Assembly: GCA_021847625.1 (NCBI GenBank)
Contig: JAJZQK010000135.1
Coordinates: forward strand, 1-7,658
DNA: 7,658 nucleotides
Direction: 5' to 3'
From: Chloroflexota bacterium
Lineage (GTDB): Bacteria > Chloroflexota > FW602-bin22 > JAMCYS01
Positions 1 to 5,315 of this stretch are shown here, piece by piece (position 1 is the stretch's first letter; each line of letters opens with the position of its first letter). Under the pieces are notes generated by a model. That model made no database searches and was not told where the DNA came from. It saw nothing but the letters and a program-made list of their open reading frames with translations. A program made the translations under genes and the position numbers.

Positions 1-1072
1 CGTCGATGTTGTAGCGGCGACGGCGCAGCAGGAAGTAATCCGCGAGGACGACGCCAAAGTACGGCACGAAGGTCGCCCCGATGAGAAGCAGGAAGGACTG
101 GTACTGGTCCATCGGGAACACGAGGGCGATGGCCGTGCCGAGGATACCGCCGAGGAGCACGCCAGCCCGCACGCCCAGCTTGGGGAGGACGTTGAGGCCG
201 GAGACGGCGGTCGAGTAGACGTCCATGAAGGCAGTGGTAAACGTAGAGAGCAGCACAATGATGAGGGCCGGCAGGCCCAGGCCCAGAGCCACCATGATCG
301 GAATCGGGTTCGCCTCGCCGCTCGCCAGGGCGGCTATCAGGCCCACGACGAACATCCAGCAGCTGCCCACGAAGTAGCCAACCCAGCTGCCGAGGAAGCC
401 GCCGCGCGAACTACGGGCAAACCGGGAGTAATCGCCGATCAGCGGCAACCAGGAGATGGGCAAGGCAATGGCTAGGTCCAGGCCAATGCCGAACGGCAGC
501 TCGCCGGTCGGGCCCCGGCTCACGATATCGCCGATGCTCTGGCCGCCCAGGGCGGCGTAAGTCAGCGCCGTGCAGAGGAGGAGGAGCAAGACAACCGAGA
601 TGTTGTTCAGCCACCGCCAACTCCGCTGTCCCATCAGGGCCCACACGGTGGTCGCCCCACCCACGAGGAGCTTCCAGGCCACCACGTTGTCGAAGCCGAA
701 GAGCGTGACGGAGATGGCGTTAGCCGCCTCGCCCGCCAAGATGATCATCACCGCCGTCCAACCGACGAGCTGGACCACGTTGAGGGTTGCCCCGAGATAG
801 GAGCCCCGCACGCCGAAGGCGGGCCGCGTGCCGACCATCGTCGGGACGCCGGTCTCGCTACTGATGACGCCCCCCATTGCGAACGGCGTGTTGCCGATCA
901 GATGGCCGAGGATGATCGCCAGCAGCCCCAGGCCGAAGCCGAGCGGCGCCAGAATGCCGCCCGTGAGGATCTCCGCGAAGGAGATGGCCGCCCCCGCCCA
1001 CAAAAGGAAGAAGTCCCAGCCCCCGTAGGTGCGCTCGGCCGGACGCACCGGGCTAATCGAGATGCTTGCCAC
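1..1072 (-). CDS. cytX: NCS1-family permease, CytX-type thiamine-precursor (hydroxymethylpyrimidine) transporter, 3' end cut off by window
   Basis: Integral membrane transporter, predicted to import a thiamine precursor, most likely hydroxymethylpyrimidine, by cation symport. Translating the minus strand from GTG at 1072 gives 357 residues without a stop. The gene continues past the window edge, and probably only the last segments are missing. About ten hydrophobic segments are visible. NCS1/CytX landmarks are a Gly/Ala-rich first helix with SFAEILTGG (residues 31-39), GWTAVMIILAGEAAN (104-118), PLIGDYSRFAR (210-220) and the family's late ADYFLLRRRRY (344-354). GTG is chosen because AGGAGG lies 8 nt upstream and the protein begins as the family does. 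A TPP riboswitch in its leader separates it from cytosine (CodB) or allantoin permeases of the same superfamily. Substrate is inferred from the riboswitch. Family assignment is firm. Confidence 0.9.
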   Translation of the reverse strand, partial: MASISISPVRPAERTYGGWDFFLLWAGAAISFAEILTGGILAPLGFGLGLLAIILGHLIGNTPFAMGGVISSETGVPTMVGTRPAFGVRGSYLGATLNVVQLVGWTAVMIILAGEAANAISVTLFGFDNVVAWKLLVGGATTVWALMGQRSWRWLNNISVVLLLLLCTALTYAALGGQSIGDIVSRGPTGELPFGIGLDLAIALPISWLPLIGDYSRFARSSRGGFLGSWVGYFVGSCWMFVVGLIAALASGEANPIPIMVALGLGLPALIIVLLSTFTTAFMDVYSTAVSGLNVLPKLGVRAGVLLGGILGTAIALVFPMDQYQSFLLLIGATFVPYFGVVLADYFLLRRRRYNID

Positions 1073-1082
1073 CGTAGTCACC

Positions 1083-1108
1083 TCCTGTGAGCAAATCCTG
1101 TGAGCAAA
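1083..1108 (-). repeat. Perfect 13-bp tandem duplication covering the cytX ribosome-binding site
   Basis: On the plus strand TCCTGTGAGCAAA occurs twice in direct succession (1083-1095 and 1096-1108). Read on the minus strand each unit is TTTGCTCACAGGA. The copy nearer the gene is extended to AGGAGGTGAC, the functional Shine-Dalgarno 8 nt before GTG. The distal copy carries only AGGA. The duplication begins just past the terminator hairpin and lengthens the terminator-to-RBS interval by 13 nt. Confidence 0.85.
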
Positions 1109-1147
1109 CAGAAAGCCGTCCGCCGGGCATACAGCGCGACAGACGGC
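1106..1147 (-). terminator. Probable riboswitch-controlled intrinsic terminator (expression platform)
   Basis: On the minus strand, between the aptamer and the cytX Shine-Dalgarno, GCCGTCTGTCG (from 1147) pairs with CGGCGGACGGC (ending at 1115). This makes an 11-bp stem with two G-U pairs and an 11-nt loop, followed by TTTCTGTTT. The U-run is interrupted, so termination may be partial. A small hairpin just upstream (GGCCA/TGGCC, 1156-1145) shares three bases with the 5' arm of the terminator and could compete with it. Control by premature termination is inferred from this arrangement. The antiterminator pairing is not certain. Confidence 0.65.
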
Positions 1148-1166
1148 CAGTTGGCCCTTCCCCCAC

Positions 1167-1251
1167 GCCGCTTCCCTACGCTAGTATTACCTAGATCAGG
1201 TTCGAAGGGACGGCAGATCACCCTGCCTCTCAGCCTCGCGCCCCTAGCGGC
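1167..1251 (-). ncRNA. TPP riboswitch aptamer (THI element)
   Basis: Read on the minus strand, this segment has the conserved THI-box parts in order: a GGGG-containing 5' strand, CTGAGA, a variable stem-loop (GGCAG/CTGCC), CCCTTCGAACCTGATCTAGG, then TAATACTAGCGTAGGGAAG. The closing helix P1 is perfect: GCCGCT at 1251-1246 pairs with AGCGGC at 1172-1167. The aptamer binds thiamine pyrophosphate. It lies in the 5' leader of the cytX-type permease, about 95 nt upstream of the start codon and 35 nt downstream of a good promoter, so excess TPP should reduce transporter expression. Confidence 0.97.
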
Positions 1252-1286
1252 TAACGGTTGCCCTATTCTGTTCGTTGATAGGATGA

Positions 1287-1315
1287 ATGATAGTCCGCCG
1301 GCGGACCGCTGTCAA
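1287..1315 (-). promoter_or_regulatory. Sigma-70-type promoter for the TPP riboswitch and cytX
   Basis: On the minus strand TTGACA (1315-1310) is separated by exactly 17 nt from TATCAT (1292-1287), a near-consensus housekeeping promoter. Transcription would start near 1280, about 30 nt before the aptamer. The spacer contains a perfect 14-bp palindrome, GTCCGCCGGCGGAC (1293-1306), which could be a repressor site overlapping the promoter. Confidence 0.75.
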
Positions 1316-1428
1316 GGGCATCAGGGCTGGCCGTTGCCATAAGCAGCGGCCACCGGCGTGGCAGGCCTCGGAAGGGCATGGTCTGCTCCCACACCGCGGC
1401 GGCCCTGGTACTCTGGTCCGGGTGGCCG

Positions 1429-1457
1429 TTGACGGCCCCGAACCCAGGTGCTACGCT
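1429..1457 (+). promoter_or_regulatory. Candidate promoter for the exonuclease-WYL gene
   Basis: TTGACG (1429-1434) is followed after 17 nt by TACGCT (1452-1457). The -35 box is strong and the -10 box weak. A start near 1464 would leave a leader of about 45 nt ahead of the TTG start with its GGAGG. It lies in the divergent region shared with the cytX promoter. Confidence 0.4.
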
Positions 1458-1508
1458 ATCCAGGCAACGCGGCGACGATTCCACCGGCGACCGGAGGTAG
1501 GATTCCCA

Positions 1509-2351
1509 TTGAACTGGGACGCGGCCTTTTCGAGCCCCCTGCACGACATTCCGCTCGTGTTCGTCGACGTCGAGACCACCGGTCTGCGTCCTGAAAGAGG
1601 CGACAGGGTTTGCGAGGTAGGGTTGGCGGTCTATCGCGGGGAGACCGAGGTCCTTCGCTTCTCATCGCTGGTCAACCCCCAGCGGCCGATTTCCCCCGGG
1701 GCGGCGGCCGTCAACGGCCTCACCGACGCCGAACTGGCCGACGCGCCCACTTTCGCCGCCATCGCACCCCAAGTGACGACGGCCCTCGCCCTCGGGGTGC
1801 CGGTAGCCCACAACGCTCCCTTTGACCTGGCGTTCCTTGGCCACGAGCTGGGTCTCGCCGGGGCACCAATCCCCGAAATGCCCGCGATCGATACCTTGGC
1901 CCTCTCTCGGCGCCTCCTCCCCTACCGTCGCCACAGCCTAGCCGAGTTGGCCTGGCACTTCGGGATCTTGCCCTCCGGGCGAACGCACCGGGCGCTGAGC
2001 GATGCCCTCACCACGCGGCAGCTCCTGCGCAAGCTTTGCCAGACCGCCCGACTGCCGGCCCAGACCCCCCTGGCCGAACTGTTTGTCTTGCAGGGCGGCC
2101 CTTCCCACTGGCCAATCCCCGCCGCCGAGCAGACTGTGCCTCTGCCGCCGGACATGGCGCAGGTGATCCGTGCCGGGCGACCGCTTCATCTCACCTACCT
2201 GGCCGGCGACGGTCGCTGTAGCCGGCGTACGGTGCAGCCCCTGCATGTGCTGGACAGCGACGGCGCGCTCTACCTCGTCGCCTTCTGCACGCTGCGCCAG
2301 GCGGAACGAACTTTCCGCTTGGACCGCATCATCGCCTGGGAGCCGGCCTGA
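1509..2351 (+). CDS. DnaQ-like DEDDh 3'-5' exonuclease with C-terminal WYL-like domain
   Basis: Predicted cytoplasmic 3'-5' exonuclease of the DnaQ/RNase T superfamily, which needs two metal ions. In the 280-residue product the Exo I motif is FVDVETTG (D20, E22), Exo II is HNAPFDLAFL (D106) and Exo III is HRALSDA (H160, D165), so the DEDDh set is complete. After a linker, residues about 212-278 resemble a WYL domain (IRAGRPLHLTYL, GALYLVAF, RTFRLDRI), a fold that senses ligands or nucleic acid in many bacterial regulators. The start is TTG 1509, with GGAGG 10-11 nt upstream and the exonuclease core starting soon after. The frame is open back to an ATG at 1287, but that would run through the cytX promoter and add a 74-residue Arg/Pro-rich stretch unlike the family. 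The role could be DNA repair, RNA turnover or defence-related. The sequence does not decide. Confidence 0.85.
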   Translation: MNWDAAFSSPLHDIPLVFVDVETTGLRPERGDRVCEVGLAVYRGETEVLRFSSLVNPQRPISPGAAAVNGLTDAELADAPTFAAIAPQVTTALALGVPVAHNAPFDLAFLGHELGLAGAPIPEMPAIDTLALSRRLLPYRRHSLAELAWHFGILPSGRTHRALSDALTTRQLLRKLCQTARLPAQTPLAELFVLQGGPSHWPIPAAEQTVPLPPDMAQVIRAGRPLHLTYLAGDGRCSRRTVQPLHVLDSDGALYLVAFCTLRQAERTFRLDRIIAWEPA

Positions 2352-2379
2352 GGTTGGTTCTCGGGGACAGTCTGCTTCC

Positions 2380-2409
2380 TTGACAGGCCCGCCGCCGGTC
2401 TGCTAGCCT
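2380..2409 (+). promoter_or_regulatory. Candidate promoter for the DUF362 gene
   Basis: A consensus TTGACA (2380-2385) lies 18 nt before TAGCCT (2404-2409), in the 113-bp gap between the exonuclease stop and the DUF362 start. A transcript starting near 2416 would have a leader of about 50 nt. The gene may also receive read-through from the upstream exonuclease gene, as no clear terminator separates them. Confidence 0.45.
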
Positions 2410-2464
2410 AAGCGGCAGAAGCACCGACCCTTGCCGCCTAATCCACCACTGGGAGGATTGCCCG

Positions 2465-3649
2465 ATGCCCACGACCGTCGCCATAACCAAGACCGCGCCC
2501 CAGCCGTCGTCTGAAGAGGTCTCTGCCGCCCTCGCCGAAGCCGTCGCCCTCGCCGGGGGCCTTGCCGATTTGGTCCACACCGGCGCGCTGGTCCTCATCA
2601 AGCCGAATCTGCTGGCCGTACCGGACGGCCAGCGGGCCGGGGCCTGCACGACACCCGCGGTCTGCAAGGCCATCGCCGACCTCGTCCGCGCCGCAGGGGG
2701 CAGGCCCATCATCGCCGAGTCCGGCGCTGTCGGCGTCGACACCGAGCAGGTTATTCGGGCGATGGGCTACACCCGCCTGCGCGAGGAAGGCTACGAGGTC
2801 GTCGACCTTAAGCGCACGCCGACCGTGAAGGTGCCGGTGCCCGGGGGGAGAGTGCTCACCGAGGTGACGACCTTCGAGCTGGCCGCGCGGGCCGACGCCA
2901 TCATCAGCGTTCCCGTTCTGAAGACGCACGACCAGACCGACGTGACCCTGAGCATCAAGAACCTCAAGGGATTGGAGACCGACCCCGAGAAGAAGCGTCT
3001 GCATCGCATCGGCATCTTCGGCGGCGTGCCCGACCTGCTGGCCCTGTTCAAGCCGGCCTTGGCGGTGGTGGACGGCATCTACTGCCAGGAAGGGTTGGGG
3101 CCGCTCCACGGCATCCCGGTAGAGATGGACCTGCTGATCGTGGGCCGCGACCTGGTGGCGGTCGACGTGGTGGCGGGCGAAGTGATGGACTTCCGCCTGG
3201 CCGAGAACCCCATCCCGGCCATCGCCGCCGAGCGGAGCCTGGGCATCGGCGACCTCGCTCAGATTCAGGTCGTCGGCGAGCCGCTATCCTCCGTCCGCAG
3301 GCGTTTTCTGCGCAGCCACGAGGACGAACGGCTGCGCATGGAGGGGCTGCGCATCATCCACGCCGAGGGCACCTGCACCGGCTGCCGGAACGGCGTGCTC
3401 AGCTCGCTCTGGGACCTCAAGCGCCAGGGCCTGTATGACCAAGCGCAGGGGCTGACGATCGTGACGGGCGAAGCGGAGGTCCCGGCCGACGCTGACCCGG
3501 AGAGGACCATCACCATCGGCATCTGCCGTCCGCGCGAACTGCGCCGGGGCGAGCGCTGGGTACGTGGCTGCCCGCCGAACAACGCCGACATCGTCCAGGC
3601 CATCGTCGGCGAAGCCCCCCAGCCGACGAACGCCAACGCCGCGGAATAG
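2465..3649 (+). CDS. DUF362 domain-containing protein
   Basis: The 394-residue product has the DUF362 core: LVLIKPNLL (42-50), the C..P segment CTTPAVCKAIADLVRAAGG (61-79), PIIAESGAVG (81-90), ISVPVLKTHDQTDVTLSIKN (147-166, just before LKGL) and VVDGIYCQEG (201-210). Many DUF362 proteins carry a 2x[4Fe-4S] ferredoxin module and are thought to act in redox chemistry. This one lacks that module, but its C-terminal part has CTGC (C304, C307), C354 and the GCPPNNADIV motif (C369), a spacing that could hold a metal or one Fe-S cluster. No signal peptide is seen. ATG 2465 is well supported by GGGAGG 8 nt upstream. The biochemical function of the family is not settled. It stands alone before a repeat-rich gap, so the neighbours give no pathway. 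Confidence 0.85.
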   Translation: MPTTVAITKTAPQPSSEEVSAALAEAVALAGGLADLVHTGALVLIKPNLLAVPDGQRAGACTTPAVCKAIADLVRAAGGRPIIAESGAVGVDTEQVIRAMGYTRLREEGYEVVDLKRTPTVKVPVPGGRVLTEVTTFELAARADAIISVPVLKTHDQTDVTLSIKNLKGLETDPEKKRLHRIGIFGGVPDLLALFKPALAVVDGIYCQEGLGPLHGIPVEMDLLIVGRDLVAVDVVAGEVMDFRLAENPIPAIAAERSLGIGDLAQIQVVGEPLSSVRRRFLRSHEDERLRMEGLRIIHAEGTCTGCRNGVLSSLWDLKRQGLYDQAQGLTIVTGEAEVPADADPERTITIGICRPRELRRGERWVRGCPPNNADIVQAIVGEAPQPTNANAAE

Positions 3650-4181
3650 GGAACTGCCTGGTAGGGACCGATTACAGAGAGTGAGACCCACTCAGAGCCC
3701 ACGGGCAGCGACAGGGTCCCACCGAGTGCCTGGTGGCAGCCTGGGCAGTCGATAGCACGTAGGGGCTACCGGCGGTCGCCCTTTGGTGCCGCGGCAAGGA
3801 GGTTCCCATTGCGGGACAGCCACCGTGCAGCCGAGCGCGGGTTCCCTCGCCCTTTCAGGGAGAGGGCGAGGGTGAGGGTCGTCCTAGGGCGGTCGTGACC
3901 GACCGCCAGGCAGGCGGCCCGCCGAGGGCGATGTTTCCCCGTCTCAGCGGGGACGACAGGGATAGAGGTAGAACGATGACCCTATGCCGTAGGGTACGGG
4001 CAGCGGCCGGGCCCGATGAGGGCGACCGCCGGTAGCCCCTACGGCTAATTACCGGTCGGTCGCCGATTCGCCGACGGCAGGTGCTATGGCGGACCGAGGG
4101 TGAGCGCCGGCAAGGTGTTTCAGAGCCTCACTTGATCCTGCCTTGGCTTCGCCCCCAGGCCTTCAGCCCGATGCAGGTTGC
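3650..4181. other. Gene-free stretch filled with inverted repeats
   Basis: No frame here has coding character, and the flanking genes converge on it (DUF362 on plus, aldolase on minus). It contains the TIR-bounded element described separately and, at its right end, about 140 bp with no clear structure. No convincing intrinsic terminator with a T-run is seen for either convergent gene, so the hairpins themselves may stop transcription. Confidence 0.7.
3758..4043. repeat. 286-bp MITE-like element with perfect 25-bp terminal inverted repeats
   Basis: The 25 bases at 3758-3782 (starting CGTAGGGGCTACCGG and ending GGTCGCCCT) are the exact reverse complement of 4019-4043. The match continues outward with one extra base on the left side, to TAGC/GCTA, which would leave a TA dinucleotide on each side. 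Inside are at least four more hairpins: CCCTCGCCCT/AGGGCGAGGG (3844-3872), GGCGGTCG/CGACCGCC (3888-3907), TCCCCG/CGGGGA (3936-3953) and ACCCTA/TAGGGT (3979-3995). There is no transposase. It looks like a non-autonomous mobile element or a nested pile of hairpin repeats. A structured RNA is a further possibility. Confidence 0.65.
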
Positions 4182-4949
4182 TTAGTCCAGCGCCAGGTCC
4201 TTCAGAATGGCGCGGCTGCTGTCGAAGAACAGTTTGTTGGCCGTCATTTCGACTATCTGCACGCCCCTATCAAGGAGCTTGTGGGCGGCCGCCGCATCCG
4301 CTGCCAGCATGCCCACGTACTTCCCCGCCGCGAGCGATTTGTCGATGATGCGGTTGATGTGCTCCTGCACTATCGGCTCGTTGACCAGGGCGGGCAGGCC
4401 GAGCGACTGCGAGAGGTCGTTGTGACCGACCTGGATCGCGTCGATGCCGGGGACGGCGAGGATCTCGTCCAGGTTGTCCACCCCTTTCTTGCTCTCCACC
4501 AACGCCATCAGCAGCACGGCGTCGTTCACCTGCTTGATGAGGTCGGGGAGCGTCCCGGCCGTGAGGTAGCGGCTCCAGCGCCCGCCTGCCATGCCCCGTT
4601 CGCCCTGGGGGAAGTACCTGGCCGACTTTGCCGCCGCCTCGGCGTCGGCGCGGGTCTCGATGTGGGGCACGAGCACGCCCTGGGCGCCCGTATCCAGGTA
4701 GCGCAGGATCTCGTGCGACGAGTTGAACGGCGGGCGCACGATGGGGGTGATGCCCACGGCCTCGGCCGTTCGCACTAGATCCTCCGTAATGGCCGGGTCC
4801 ATCGGCCCGTGTTCGCAGTCTATGCGCACGAAGTGGAAGCCCGCGTACGCGCACAGCTCGATGAGCGTGGGCGAGGCGAAGGTGAAGCCAACCCCGACGA
4901 TCGGTTTCCCTGCCCGCAACCTCTCCTTGGCCTTATTGACTATAGCCAT
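4182..4949 (-). CDS. HpcH/HpaI-family class II 2-oxo-acid aldolase
   Basis: The 255-residue product matches the usual length and motifs of the divalent-metal-dependent HpcH/HpaI aldolase family, which cleaves 2-keto-3-deoxy or 4-hydroxy-2-oxo acids to pyruvate and an aldehyde. Visible signature parts are FVRIDCEHGPMD (40-51, with catalytic H47), PIVRPPFN (69-76, R72 for pyruvate binding), YLDTGAQGVLVPHIET (84-99), RYFPQGERGM (111-120), MALVESKKGVDN (148-159, metal ligand E152) and VGHNDLSQSLG (174-184, metal ligand D178). All key residues are present. The substrate cannot be told apart among 2-keto-3-deoxy-rhamnonate, 4-hydroxy-2-oxoheptanedioate or similar. ATG 4949 has AGGAGGG 12 nt upstream, rather far but clear, and a good promoter. 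An aminotransferase lies upstream on the same strand. Confidence 0.92.
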   Translation of the reverse strand: MAIVNKAKERLRAGKPIVGVGFTFASPTLIELCAYAGFHFVRIDCEHGPMDPAITEDLVRTAEAVGITPIVRPPFNSSHEILRYLDTGAQGVLVPHIETRADAEAAAKSARYFPQGERGMAGGRWSRYLTAGTLPDLIKQVNDAVLLMALVESKKGVDNLDEILAVPGIDAIQVGHNDLSQSLGLPALVNEPIVQEHINRIIDKSLAAGKYVGMLAADAAAAHKLLDRGVQIVEMTANKLFFDSSRAILKDLALD

Positions 4950-4990
4950 ACCGTCTTTCTACCCTCCTAGCCGGCTTATTGCACCCTCGC

Positions 4991-5019
4991 ATTATAGGGC
5001 GCCTGTTACCAGCTCGCAA
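4991..5019 (-). promoter_or_regulatory. Sigma-70-type promoter for the aldolase gene
   Basis: On the minus strand TTGCGA (5019-5014) stands 17 nt before a perfect TATAAT (4996-4991). Transcription would start near 4984, giving a leader of about 35 nt that contains the AGGAGGG ribosome-binding site. This makes independent expression from the aminotransferase likely. Confidence 0.75.
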
Positions 5020-5147
5020 GGACAAGGCTCGCCGGCTAGACGATCACCCACGGCTTCGGCGGCCTTCCGGAAAGCGCCGAACGGCGCCCCAAGCAGCCCC
5101 GGAGCGGCGACCGCTTGTCGTCTCACCGAAAGCGGTTGCCGTCGGGT

Positions 5148-5197
5148 TGTAGGGGCGCGGTCACCGCGCCCTTGGGCGGCGAAACGCCGCCCCTACA
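5148..5197. repeat. Double-hairpin repeat with TGTAGGGGCG / CGCCCCTACA ends
   Basis: The ends TGTAGGGGCG (5148-5157) and CGCCCCTACA (5188-5197) are perfect inverted repeats. Inside are two tight hairpins: GGGCGCGGT/ACCGCGCCC (5153-5171) and GGGCGGCG/CGCCGCCC with an AAA loop (5174-5192). This cruciform-like 50-mer shares its GTAGGGGC arm with the terminal repeats of the larger element at 3758-4043. It is probably a dispersed intergenic repeat that may also act as a terminator for the aminotransferase transcript. Confidence 0.7.
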
Positions 5198-5235
5198 CCG
5201 TCCCTCTTCATTCAGCGCTGGCGGCCGCCAAGCGA

Positions 5236-5273
5236 TGAGGAATTCCTCAGAGAAAGGAATCCAGGCATTCTCT
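5236..5273. repeat. Palindrome and hairpin downstream of the aminotransferase gene
   Basis: TGAGGAATTCCTCA (5236-5249) is a perfect 14-bp palindrome. It is directly followed by AGAGAA (5249-5254), inverted as TTCTCT (5268-5273). On the minus strand these lie 43-80 nt past the aminotransferase stop, where a terminator would be expected, and TTCCTTTCTCT follows part of the structure. The stems are short, so termination is only a possibility. Confidence 0.4.
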
Positions 5274-5315
5274 CTGTCCTCTGCACCCTCCGCGGTGAAT
5301 CCGACTCCGGCCAGT

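Larger units (their letters stand above)
4950..5315. other. 366-bp gap between aminotransferase and aldolase: promoter plus hairpin repeats
   Basis: Besides the aldolase promoter this gap holds an imperfect inverted repeat (CGGCGACCGCTT 5105-5116 against AAGCGGTTGCCG 5130-5141, one mismatch), the TAGGGGC-armed double hairpin at 5148-5197, the palindrome TGGCGGCCGCCA (5219-5230), the palindrome TGAGGAATTCCTCA (5236-5249) and AGAGAA/TTCTCT (5249-5273). No coding potential of its own is seen. A long plus-strand frame here runs antisense into the aminotransferase. Confidence 0.7.

Noticed and set aside
570..1028. Plus-strand open frames opposite the cytX permease
   Set aside because: The minus strand here gives a continuous, strongly hydrophobic NCS1 protein, so the plus-strand frames are shadows.
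2438..3109. 223-codon minus-strand open frame opposite the DUF362 gene
   Set aside because: It is antisense to a clearly conserved protein, has His/Gly/Arg-rich composition typical of GC-rich shadow frames and no recognisable motif or ribosome-binding site.
3650..3760. Possible T-box or other riboswitch after the DUF362 gene
   Set aside because: GGTGGCAGCC-like bits recall a T-box antiterminator, but the conserved specifier parts are missing and no suitable gene follows on the same strand.
4130..4181. Intrinsic terminator of the aldolase gene
   Set aside because: A GCCT...AGGC stem with a GAA loop can be drawn on the minus strand, but it has an asymmetric internal loop and no T-run.
4143..4778. 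211-codon plus-strand open frame opposite the aldolase
   Set aside because: It is antisense to an intact HpcH/HpaI aldolase, and its residues mirror the codon bias of the opposite strand.
3758..5197. CRISPR array
   Set aside because: The repeated pieces are inverted and irregularly spaced, without the regular direct repeats and spacers of an array, and no cas gene is present.
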